Positions 34,404-41,859 of a DNA stretch of 64,000 nucleotides are shown in pieces; position 1 is the stretch's first letter; the number at the start of each line of letters is the position of its first letter. Source of the DNA: an uncultured Erythrobacter sp. (GTDB lineage: Bacteria; Pseudomonadota; Alphaproteobacteria; Sphingomonadales; Sphingomonadaceae); the NCBI GenBank assembly GCA_947499095.1, contig CANMMR010000009.1, forward strand, positions 1 through 64,000, given 5' to 3'. The position numbers and the translations under genes are program-made. The notes below the pieces were generated by a model. That model saw nothing but the letters and a program-made list of their open reading frames with translations. It was not told where the DNA came from and did no database searches.

Positions 34404-35171
34404 CTATTTCTCCCGCAGCGCGAAGTCCACCTGGATATAGACATTGCTGCGCGTGGTGCCGACCATCATGCCGCCCTCCTCGGGGCGTGGCCCCATGCTC
34501 ACCGGTGGCGGGGGCGGCGGCACTGCCGGCGAGGTGCGCTGGACCATCGCCTCGTTCATCGCATCCGCACCGCGCAACCAGGTCTGGCCCTGCTGGCCGC
34601 CGGCATCGCGGATATAGAGCACCCGGCTGACTTCCATGCCTGCGGCCTCGGCATAGGCTTCGGCCCGCTTGCGCGCCGCCTTGTAGGCATCGGCATAGGC
34701 GAGGTTGGCGGTGGCTTCGGGATCGCTCATCGTCAGGCTGGGGCCGGACAGGACATTCGCCCCCGCCTCGGTCACGGCAGTGACAGCGGCGCCTGCGCGG
34801 TCAGAATCGTCCATCGTCACCTCGACCACGTTCATTGCGCGGTACTGCCCCTCGCGGTCGCCATATTCGATGCGGCCGACGTTGACGCTCTGGGTCTGGA
34901 TGTCCTCTTCCGCGACGCCGAGTTCGCGCAGGGCCACGACGATCTCGGCGATCTTCTCGGCATTGGCCTCGCTGGCGGAGGTGGCGTTGCGGCTGAAGGT
35001 CTCGATCCCGGCGCGAAATTGCGCGCGGTCGGGGCGGCTTTCGGCCAGCCCGCTGGCGCTGACCGATAACAGCGTTTCCCCGTGGTCGACACCCCGCGCC
35101 CCGTCCGCCCGATCACAGGCGGCGAGAGCAAGCGGGGCTGCGGCAAGGGCGAGGTAACGAACGCGAATCAT
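34404..35171 (-). CDS. SIMPL-domain (DUF541) lipoprotein
   Basis: 255 residues. The signal peptide ends in a lipobox (LALAAC). The SIMPL domain spans about 35-190 (LLSVSASGLAESRPDRAQFRAGIETFS, AYADAYKAARKRAEAYAEAAGMEV), followed by a Pro-rich turn (PAVPPPPPPVS) and a final strand. These periplasmic proteins resemble YggE, linked to oxidative stress. The ATG at 35171 has GAGGGGA upstream, and that site lies in a 14-bp hairpin (35177-35213). Confidence 0.87.
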   Translation of the reverse strand: MIRVRYLALAAAPLALAACDRADGARGVDHGETLLSVSASGLAESRPDRAQFRAGIETFSRNATSASEANAEKIAEIVVALRELGVAEEDIQTQSVNVGRIEYGDREGQYRAMNVVEVTMDDSDRAGAAVTAVTEAGANVLSGPSLTMSDPEATANLAYADAYKAARKRAEAYAEAAGMEVSRVLYIRDAGGQQGQTWLRGADAMNEAMVQRTSPAVPPPPPPVSMGPRPEEGGMMVGTTRSNVYIQVDFALREK

Positions 35172-35176
35172 GAACA

Positions 35177-35213
35177 AATCCCCTCAATGTAATAGTGTAA
35201 CATCGAGGGGATT
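35177..35213 (-). promoter_or_regulatory. hairpin covering the ribosome site of the SIMPL gene
   Basis: Arms of 14 bases (35200-35213 and 35177-35190) flank a nine-base loop. In the sense (minus-strand) RNA all 14 pairs form, one of them G-U; in the opposite RNA that pair would be an A-C mismatch. The 3' arm contains the GAGGGGA ribosome site eight bases from the ATG. This would close translation unless opened. A DNA operator for a dimeric repressor is the alternative. Confidence 0.6.
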
Positions 35214-35257
35214 GCAGGTGCCGGATGAATGTCGGCTTACAAGTGAAGCATTCCCGG

Positions 35258-36109
35258 TCAGTCGCGCTTGCGGAACAGCAGCGTCATGCGGTCGCTTTCG
35301 CCCAGATCGCGGGTTTGCGCGTCCATCGCATCGTCACCGCCGAGCGAGGGCGGCATCATCCAGACGCCGCCTTCCCAGTTTGCCGGATCGCGCGGATTGG
35401 CATTGACCTCGCTGCTGTCGACCAGCTCGAAGCCCAGCGCTTCGACATAGCCGATGACATCGTCCTGCCGCAGATAACCCTTCGACCCGTTCGCATAGTC
35501 CGCGCTGGCATCCGCCGGTGCGCGGTGCTGTACGATGCCGAGCATGCCGCCGGGCTTCAGCAAACTGCGCATTGTCTTCAGCTCGCTATCGGCGTTATTC
35601 CAGCGCATCAGGTTGTGCATCATCCGGATCACCAGCACCCGATCGAGCGTCCCAGCCTCGCCTTCGGGAATCGCATCGAGCGTCATCGCGGTAAAGTTCC
35701 CTGCCGGGAGCCCGGTAAATTCGGCGGCCTCAGCGGGAAAGCCGGTAGCACCGGCGCGAATGCGCTGCTGCGCTTCTTCGTTGAACGGTCCGCTGGTGGG
35801 ATCGAAATACAGGCCGACCAGCTGCCCTTCGCCGCCCAGATAATGGCCCAGCACGCGCGTGTACCAGCCGCCGCCGGGAGCGTACTCGCCGACCTTCATG
35901 TCGGGTTCGATGCGGAAGAAGGCGAGCGTTTCGGCCGGGTGGCGGAACGGGTCGCGTGCGCGATCGTCGGCACGGCTGGAGTGATTGATCGCGCCCGAGA
36001 TCGCCTCGGCATGGGTCACCGCGAAAGCTTCGGCGTCGGCCAGTTCATGGTGATCGGCCATGGCAGGCACGGCAAATGCAAGGGCGGCGGTGGCAAGCAG
36101 GATACGCAT
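35258..36109 (-). CDS. exported class I methyltransferase-like protein
   Basis: 283 residues. An apparent signal peptide (RILLATAALAFAVPAMADHH) precedes a SAM-methyltransferase-like fold: VGEYAPGGGWYTRVLGHYLG as motif I, MTLDAIPEGEAGTLDRVLVIRMMHN as motif IV and LLKPGGMLGIVQHR after it. Family members with such leaders occur in sphingomonads and Xanthomonas. SAM is not expected in the periplasm, so the activity is uncertain. The ATG at 36109 has GGGAG upstream and is divergent from msrA. Confidence 0.84.
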   Translation of the reverse strand: MRILLATAALAFAVPAMADHHELADAEAFAVTHAEAISGAINHSSRADDRARDPFRHPAETLAFFRIEPDMKVGEYAPGGGWYTRVLGHYLGGEGQLVGLYFDPTSGPFNEEAQQRIRAGATGFPAEAAEFTGLPAGNFTAMTLDAIPEGEAGTLDRVLVIRMMHNLMRWNNADSELKTMRSLLKPGGMLGIVQHRAPADASADYANGSKGYLRQDDVIGYVEALGFELVDSSEVNANPRDPANWEGGVWMMPPSLGGDDAMDAQTRDLGESDRMTLLFRKRD

Positions 36110-36209
36110 AGAGTCTCTCCCGGAAAATCGGTGAGCGCTTCCTGCACCCGCCGCCGGTGGATGACAAGCCGAAGGCGGCTTCCTATCTCTGGAAGCAAAG
36201 GAGATTACG

Positions 36210-36752
36210 ATGAGCGAGACACAACAGGCGATCGTGGCGGGCGGATGCTTCTGGTGCACCGAGGCGGTGATGAAGGATGTCATCGGCGTGCACGAAGTCG
36301 AGAGCGGCTATATCGGCGGCGATGTGCCCGATCCGACCTACAAACAGGTCTGCACTGGCAGCACCGGCCATGCCGAGGGCGTGCGCGTGACCTTCGATCC
36401 AGATGCGATCAGCCTCGGCCAGCTTTACGACGTGTTTCTCGGCACGCATGATCCGACCCAGCTAAACCGGCAGGGCGGCGACGTCGGCACGCAATATCGC
36501 AGCGCGATCTTCCCGCTCGACGACGCCCAGCGGGCCGAGGCGGAAGCGGCGATCGAACGCTGGAACGCCGACCACGAAGGCCAGAGCGCGGTCACGACCA
36601 TCGAGACCGGCAAGTGGTATCCGGCCGAAGACTACCACCAGGAATACTGGGAAGGCGAAGGCCAGCGGAACCCATACTGCCAGGCGGTGATTCCGCCCAA
36701 GCTGATGAAACTGCGCAAGAGCTTCCAGAAATACCTCAAGGAAGATGCCTGA
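36210..36752 (+). CDS. msrA: peptide methionine-S-oxide reductase
   Basis: 180 residues. The catalytic motif GGCFWCTE puts the active Cys at position 13. A resolving Cys lies in RNPYCQAVIPPK near the end, and HDPTQLNRQGGDVGTQYRSAIF is the conserved substrate region. It reduces methionine-S-sulfoxide in oxidised proteins. No signal peptide, so cytoplasmic. A hypothetical gene follows after 12 bp. Confidence 0.96.
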   Translation: MSETQQAIVAGGCFWCTEAVMKDVIGVHEVESGYIGGDVPDPTYKQVCTGSTGHAEGVRVTFDPDAISLGQLYDVFLGTHDPTQLNRQGGDVGTQYRSAIFPLDDAQRAEAEAAIERWNADHEGQSAVTTIETGKWYPAEDYHQEYWEGEGQRNPYCQAVIPPKLMKLRKSFQKYLKEDA

Positions 36753-36764
36753 GCGACAGGCTCG

Positions 36765-37598
36765 ATGCCCGGACCGCATCGCAAGGCGTTTACCGGCGAT
36801 CATGTCGTCCATGATGACGGCAGTGTCGGCTTCGCCTGCTCGCGAGATGTGAGAGCCTGGCCCTGGACCGCGCTCCACCCGCACCATCCCGGCGCGATCC
36901 AGGCGCTGAGCTATTGGGTAAGCGTGGAATGCGCCGCCGCGCTCGGCACCTGGGACCCCGACAAATGGTCCGCGCTTACCTGGACGCGCTGGGAATGCGG
37001 CGATCCCGATGGCGGGGCCTATGCCAGCGGAACCTACCGCCGCATGACGATCGACGGGAAGGAAAGCTTCTCGATCGATTTCGCGGATGCGGAGGGTCAT
37101 CACATATGCCGCCTCGACGGGCGCGGCGTGGTGTTTCGCACCCGCGACTTCGAGAGCTGGCGCAAAGGCGACAAGGCGGCCGCACCGCAGTTCAGTTCCG
37201 ACGATTTCGATTACGCTGACGCGCGGCTTCTCGGCCTTGCCCAAGGTGATCGGCCGTTCCTCGGCCCGCTCGACAATGGCACCGCGCAGGGTCTGCTCGA
37301 CACTGCCAACAGCATGCCGCCGCACCATCCCTGGCTCGACGGCTCGGGCGACCATGTGAACTCCGCGCATCTGGCCGAAGTGGCGCGGCAATTCGTCAGC
37401 CTGACACGCGGGGGACAGCCTTTCCGCGTCGTCAGCGCCGAAATGCGCTTCCGCCATTATCTAGAGCTAGGCAGTCCGTTCACAATCGAGCGGGCCGGCG
37501 GCAACGGCGACGCCGTCAGTGCGGTTGTTTGCCAATCCGGCAGGGATTGTACTCAAATCAGCTTTCGCATGCGGCGCAGAGCGGAAACTCCGAATTAG
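36765..37598 (+). CDS. hypothetical protein downstream of msrA
   Basis: 277 residues, soluble, rich in Trp, His and Asp, with no signal peptide or membrane helix. The middle (FEIDFADAEGHHICRLDGRGVVFRTRDFE-like region) suggests a beta-sandwich or hotdog-type fold, possibly related to acyl-CoA dehydratase-like proteins, but no catalytic motif was identified. It is 12 bp after msrA and likely co-transcribed. The last 41 bases overlap a convergent zinc-ribbon mini-gene. Confidence 0.68.
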   Translation: MPGPHRKAFTGDHVVHDDGSVGFACSRDVRAWPWTALHPHHPGAIQALSYWVSVECAAALGTWDPDKWSALTWTRWECGDPDGGAYASGTYRRMTIDGKESFSIDFADAEGHHICRLDGRGVVFRTRDFESWRKGDKAAAPQFSSDDFDYADARLLGLAQGDRPFLGPLDNGTAQGLLDTANSMPPHHPWLDGSGDHVNSAHLAEVARQFVSLTRGGQPFRVVSAEMRFRHYLELGSPFTIERAGGNGDAVSAVVCQSGRDCTQISFRMRRRAETPN

Positions 37599-37719
37599 CC
37601 TGGCCGAAGCCAACCGGTGCTCCACAGTGACCGCAATTAACCTGAGGCGTGAATTCTCGATCCCGCCCAGCCTTTCTATCGGCGTGCCATTTACGCTTTT
37701 CTTCTTCTGTGAAGGGCAT
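37558..37719 (-). CDS. 53-residue zinc-ribbon mini-protein
   Basis: The protein begins with a charged helix (PFTEEEKRKWHADRKAGRD) and ends with VNCGHCGAPVGFG...FPLCAACES, two CxxC pairs 17 residues apart, a complete four-Cys zinc ribbon. AGGA lies seven bases before the ATG. It is convergent with the hypothetical gene at 36765 and lies just upstream of rsmB on the opposite side of a 56-bp gap, reading the same way as rsmB is entered from its end. No specific family is recognised. Nucleic-acid or protein binding is likely for such ribbons. Confidence 0.68.
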   Translation of the reverse strand: MPFTEEEKRKWHADRKAGRDREFTPQVNCGHCGAPVGFGQANSEFPLCAACES

Positions 37720-37775
37720 TCGGTATTCCTGAGATAACTCGGTTTATGCTGGAGCAAACTTAGGAGGATTTTCGT

Positions 37776-39023
37776 TTACGAGCGGCTAACAGACGTTTTC
37801 CACCGCCCGATGAAGAAGCCGTCCAGCCCGCCCTGATCCTCCAGCAGGCCGGGATCGGTGCGGAGCCATCCTTCGGCGCTCGGCGCGAGGCCAGAAGGCA
37901 ACTCGTCGGCGCGGATCGCGTCGGGGGCCAGCGTGATCGATGATGCCTGCGCCTCGCCTTCCTCCCGCTCCAGCGAGCAGGTGGCGTAGACCAGCGTGCC
38001 GCCGGGTTTGAGCCAAGTTTGCGCGCGTTCGAGCAGCGCGGTCTGGAGTTCGGCCATTTCCGATATCTGGCGCGGGCCGATGCGGTGGATCACGTCGGGA
38101 TGGCGGCGCGCGGTGCCGGTCGCGGTGCAGGGGGCATCAAGGAGGATAGCATCGAAGCTGTGCTTCGGCTCCCAGGTCAGCGCATCTGCGCGCACGATTC
38201 CGGCTTTTAGACAGGTGCGCTTGAGGTTGGCGCGCAGCAGGTCGAGGCGGCGCTTCGAGATGTCGAGCGAGGTCACCTGCCAGCCCTGCGCGGCGAGTTG
38301 CAGCGACTTGCCGCCCGGCGCTGCGCAGAGGTCGAGCACGTGGCGTCCCTCACCCGGTCCGAGCAGGCGCGCGGGCAGCGAGGCCGCAAGATCCTGCACC
38401 CACCACGCCCCTTCCGCGAAGCCCGGCAGCTTTTCGACATTGCCGCCGCGCGGCAGGCGCAGGTGACCGGGGATGAGGCTGTCGGCGGAAAGCTGATTCG
38501 CCCAGTGCGCGGTCTGGTCCGGGTCGCGCAGGGTCAGGTCGAGCGGCGGCGGTTCGGCGAGGCCGGCTGCAATCGCCGAAGCCCGCTCGCCCCAGCGTGC
38601 GGCGACATCGGCAGGGAGGGTCGGCGCATCCGGCAATTGCGCTTCCCGCTTCGTCAGGGTCGAAAACACCCCATGCGCCAGCCTGCGCGGTCCGCCCGAC
38701 AGCAGGTCGAGTCCGGTCGCGACAACCGCATGCGGCGGCGTGTCGAGCCGTAGCCACTGAGCCAACATCAGCCGCAGTACCATGCGGGCCTTGGCATCAT
38801 CGGGCAGCGTCTTTTTCGTCGCGCTGTCGATCAACGCATCGAGATCGACCAGCCAGCGCAGGCTCTCGCTGGCGATCGCGCGGGCCAGTGCCTTGTCCTC
38901 GAACTTGCGCACGTCCTTCGTGGCGGCGGCAAAGGCGATGTCGAGCGTCTCGCCCCGGCGCAACACGGCATCGAGCAGGCGAAGCGCGGCGCGGCGCGCG
39001 TAGATACCGGTGGGTTGGGCCAT
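37776..39023 (-). CDS. rsmB: RsmB-family 16S rRNA m5C methyltransferase
   Basis: 415 residues. The first 130 form a NusB-like RNA-binding domain (ARRAALRLLDAVLRRGETLD). The methyltransferase part has motif I VLDLCAAPGGKSLQLA, motif IV with the release Cys (LLDAPCTATGTARRHPD) and motif VI with the catalytic Cys (VYATCSLEREEGE). It methylates a cytosine of 16S rRNA. Divergent from the SdhAF4-like gene, 56 bp away. Confidence 0.93.
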   Translation of the reverse strand: MAQPTGIYARRAALRLLDAVLRRGETLDIAFAAATKDVRKFEDKALARAIASESLRWLVDLDALIDSATKKTLPDDAKARMVLRLMLAQWLRLDTPPHAVVATGLDLLSGGPRRLAHGVFSTLTKREAQLPDAPTLPADVAARWGERASAIAAGLAEPPPLDLTLRDPDQTAHWANQLSADSLIPGHLRLPRGGNVEKLPGFAEGAWWVQDLAASLPARLLGPGEGRHVLDLCAAPGGKSLQLAAQGWQVTSLDISKRRLDLLRANLKRTCLKAGIVRADALTWEPKHSFDAILLDAPCTATGTARRHPDVIHRIGPRQISEMAELQTALLERAQTWLKPGGTLVYATCSLEREEGEAQASSITLAPDAIRADELPSGLAPSAEGWLRTDPGLLEDQGGLDGFFIGRWKTSVSRS

Positions 39024-39079
39024 CGCCCGCGCCTCTACCCCTGCTTGAAACCAAGCGCCAGTGCGCGCATTTCTTGTAC

Positions 39080-39241
39080 ATGACCGATCGCGCGACCAAA
39101 CGGCCCGAAGGCTTCGAAAAGCCGTCCCACTGGACCAACGATCCGCCGCCGGAGCCGCAAAAGGTCGAGAACGACGAAGACCTCAGCCCCACCCGCTATG
39201 GCGACTGGGTCAAGGACGGCATCGCGATCGACTTTAGTTGA
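39080..39241 (+). CDS. DUF1674 / SdhAF4-like succinate dehydrogenase assembly factor
   Basis: 53 residues, too short for many gene finders. It ends SPTRYGDWVKDGIAIDFS, the DUF1674 signature (PTRYGDWE-x-x-G-x-x-DF), and the rest is polar and Pro-rich. The eukaryotic homolog SDHAF4 protects the flavinylated SdhA subunit during assembly. It is divergent from rsmB, with no sdh gene in the window. Confidence 0.88.
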   Translation: MTDRATKRPEGFEKPSHWTNDPPPEPQKVENDEDLSPTRYGDWVKDGIAIDFS

Positions 39242-39329
39242 GTCTTGTTTCGCGACCCGCATCCGCAGGTTCGTCTTCGCTAGACGTGCACCGAGCCGCA
39301 CCCGCTGCGGGCGCGCAGTCGCGCTTGCC

Positions 39330-39349
39330 GGGCCTCCACCGGCCCGGAT
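39330..39349. terminator. possible bidirectional hairpin between SdhAF4-like and P450 genes
   Basis: CCGGGCC and GGCCCGG form a seven-base GC stem with a six-base loop in the 129-bp convergent gap. No clear T run follows on either strand, so it is a weak terminator at best. Confidence 0.3.
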
Positions 39350-39370
39350 CAAGCCGCCGCTACTTGAGGC

Positions 39371-40765
39371 CTAAAGAGCAACCAACCTGATTTTCAGCCC
39401 GTCCTTGGGCTTGGGGATCGGCCACGGCTGCCAGTCCGGCTCGCCATCGGCCAGTTCGATGCGATAGCGCGGAAGCAGCTGCGCCATCAGGATCTTGATC
39501 TGCATGTAAGCGAAATGCAGGCCCAGGCACATATGCGCGCCGCCGCCGAACGGGATCCAGGCGTATTTGTGCCGTTCCTTCACTTTTTCGGGCGTGAAAT
39601 GCAGTGGCTCGAAATCGTGCGGGCGATCCCAGTGCTCTTCCATGTGATGCACATAATGCGCGTTGATGCCGACATGCGCGCCGGAGGGGATGGCGTAGCC
39701 GCCGAACTCGAATTCGCGCAGCGCCCGGCGCGGGGTGGAGGGCACCGGAGGGATCATCCGCAGCGCTTCCTTGAACGCCATCTCGGTCAGCTCGAGCTTG
39801 CCCAGATCCTCGTACGCGAGGTCGCGCGGCTTGCCGTTGGCAGCGACGCCGCCGGTCACCGCCTCGATTTCCTGGCGCAGCTTCTCCTGCCAGTTCTGGT
39901 GCTTGGCGAGTTGCATGACCAGCGAGGTGCCGGACGAGGTGATCGTGTCGTGCGCGGCCATCATCAGGAAGTTCATGTGGTCGACCACCTCGTCGACCGG
40001 CATCAGGCTGCCGTCGTCATGCGTGGCCGTCGCGAACTGGCTGAACATATCCTGCCCGCCCCCTTCGGCGCGGCGGCGGTGGGTTTCTTTCGTGAACCAG
40101 TCGACCAGGAAGGCGCGCCCATCGGTTCCGCGCTTCATCTGCGTGAACGGCAGCGACTTGCGCACCGGCGCGACGCTGGCCTGCACCATGTCGATGAAGG
40201 CGGTGTTGATCTTGTCCGCTTCCGGCCCCCATTCGATGCCGATGAAGCTATCGGCGGCCAGATCCAGCGTCAGCTCCTTGATAGCCGGATAGAAGGTCAT
40301 CTCGCCTTCGCCCCAGGCCTCTACCTGCCGCGCGATGCCGCGGTTGAGGCTGCCCGAATAATGCCGCATCGGCCCCGGCTTGAAGGCGATCGAGAGCGCC
40401 CGGCGGTCGGCGCGGTGATGGTCGAAATCGAGCAGCATGAGGCCGCGCGGGAACAGCTTGTCGAGGATCGGGCCCCAGCCCTGCTCGGAGGAGAAATTGC
40501 GGTTCCGGTCGAACAGCATCAATTCGTTCGCATCGGCGCCGATCATGGCGATCTGCCAGCCGCCGAAGGCCTTGGTGCGATAAACGTGGCCATACTGCTC
40601 GACCATGCGGCGGGTAAAGCCGTGCGGATCGGCGAGCATGCGGAAGGTGTTGCCGACCAGCGGCAGGCCCCCGTCGCCGGGGATATGCGCGAGATCGCGT
40701 TCGCCGAGACGGCCGTCGGACCAGTGGGTTAATTCGGCGGGTTGATGCGGTGCGAGAGTGGCCAA
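39371..40765 (-). CDS. cytochrome P450
   Basis: 464 residues without a membrane anchor, so a soluble bacterial P450. Motifs are the I-helix FLMMAAHDTITSS with the acid-Thr pair, the K-helix ExxR in FKEALRMIPP, the PERF-like DRPHDFEPLHFTPEK and the heme loop FGGGAHMCLGLHFA with the Cys ligand. The redox partners and the substrate are not indicated by neighbours; the overall look is of the CYP51/CYP120-like bacterial group. It stands as a single gene. Confidence 0.92.
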   Translation of the reverse strand: MATLAPHQPAELTHWSDGRLGERDLAHIPGDGGLPLVGNTFRMLADPHGFTRRMVEQYGHVYRTKAFGGWQIAMIGADANELMLFDRNRNFSSEQGWGPILDKLFPRGLMLLDFDHHRADRRALSIAFKPGPMRHYSGSLNRGIARQVEAWGEGEMTFYPAIKELTLDLAADSFIGIEWGPEADKINTAFIDMVQASVAPVRKSLPFTQMKRGTDGRAFLVDWFTKETHRRRAEGGGQDMFSQFATATHDDGSLMPVDEVVDHMNFLMMAAHDTITSSGTSLVMQLAKHQNWQEKLRQEIEAVTGGVAANGKPRDLAYEDLGKLELTEMAFKEALRMIPPVPSTPRRALREFEFGGYAIPSGAHVGINAHYVHHMEEHWDRPHDFEPLHFTPEKVKERHKYAWIPFGGGAHMCLGLHFAYMQIKILMAQLLPRYRIELADGEPDWQPWPIPKPKDGLKIRLVAL

Positions 40766-40826
40766 GGTCTTTTCCTGCTACTTACCGTGATGTCAGTAGC
40801 CTATCGAAACCCATCTTTCCAGTCTG

Positions 40827-41849
40827 CTAACACCAGCCGGAAAGTTCGCGGCGCAGCAGTGTTTCCAGCATATCGAGCCCTGCGTCGGAGGTATTGAGGC
40901 AGGACAGCGCAGCGAATTTCTCTCCGCCGCCTTCGATGAAGGTAGCGCGCCCCTCCATCGCGATTTCCTCCAGCGTTTCGAGGCAGTCGGCCGAAAAGCC
41001 CGGCATCGCTACGGCGAGGCGCTTCGTGCCGGCTGCGGCCTCTTTCTCGAGCGTATCATCGGTCGCAGGCTCCAGCCATTTGGCAGGGCCAAAGCGTGAC
41101 TGGAAGGTGGTGACGAAACGCAGGCCCGGGCGCGCCATGGCTTCCTCGAGCAGCCGCGAGGTCTTCTGGCACTGGCAATGATACGGATCGCCGAGATGCA
41201 GCGTGCGCTCCGGCATGCCGTGAAAGCTGAGCATGAGCACTTCCGGCTCGAAATCGAGCGCGTCGAGCTGGCGTGAAATGTCGCTGGCCAGCGCATCGAT
41301 ATGCGCCGGATCGTCGTGATAGGGCGGCATGGTGCGCATGGCGGGCTGCCAGCGCATGTCCCGCAGAGTGTCGCCGACCTTGTCGACCACGGTGGCGCTC
41401 GTCGCGCCGCTATATTGCGGATACATGGGGGCAAGGACGATCCGCTCGCAGCCTGCCTCCATCATCGCCTGCAGGCGCTCCGGGATCGATGGTGTGCCGT
41501 AGCGCATCGCCCAGTCGACGCGGATGCCCTCGCCGAGCCGCGCTTGCATCGCCTCGGCCTGCTGGCGGGTAATGACCGCGAGCGGCGAGCCTTCCTCCGT
41601 CCAGACTTTGCGATAGGCCGCAGCGCTTTTCTTCGGCCTCGTGTTGAGGATGATCCCCCTCAGGATCGGCTGCCACACGATGCCGGGTATCTCGACCACG
41701 CGCTTGTCGGACAGGAATTCGCCGAGATAGCGCTTCACCGACGCGGTATCGGGCGCATCGGGCGTGCCGAGATTGACCAGCAGTACGCCCACTCCGCCCG
41801 AGCGCACGGGCGGGTGTTCGGGAGGCAATTGCTGCTCGCGCCAAGTCAC
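40827..41849 (-). CDS. hemH: ferrochelatase
   Basis: 340 residues from a GTG with GAGGAG six bases upstream. Motifs are VLLVNLGTPDAP, the QYSGATSATVVD loop, the active-site His in LMLSFHGMPERTL, QSRFGPAKWLEP and CPGFSADCLETLEEI-like CMPGFS region. Cys residues CQCQ and a late C suggest a possible Fe-S site, seen in some ferrochelatases. It inserts Fe(II) into protoporphyrin IX. It begins 10 bp after the molybdenum hydroxylase stop. Confidence 0.94.
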   Translation of the reverse strand: MTWREQQLPPEHPPVRSGGVGVLLVNLGTPDAPDTASVKRYLGEFLSDKRVVEIPGIVWQPILRGIILNTRPKKSAAAYRKVWTEEGSPLAVITRQQAEAMQARLGEGIRVDWAMRYGTPSIPERLQAMMEAGCERIVLAPMYPQYSGATSATVVDKVGDTLRDMRWQPAMRTMPPYHDDPAHIDALASDISRQLDALDFEPEVLMLSFHGMPERTLHLGDPYHCQCQKTSRLLEEAMARPGLRFVTTFQSRFGPAKWLEPATDDTLEKEAAAGTKRLAVAMPGFSADCLETLEEIAMEGRATFIEGGGEKFAALSCLNTSDAGLDMLETLLRRELSGWC

Positions 41850-41859
41850 CGGGCTCTCC

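Noticed and set aside
39515-40732. 405-codon open frame opposite the P450 gene
   Set aside because: The opposite strand encodes a P450 with all heme and ExxR motifs. The frame is a GC-driven shadow with no motif.
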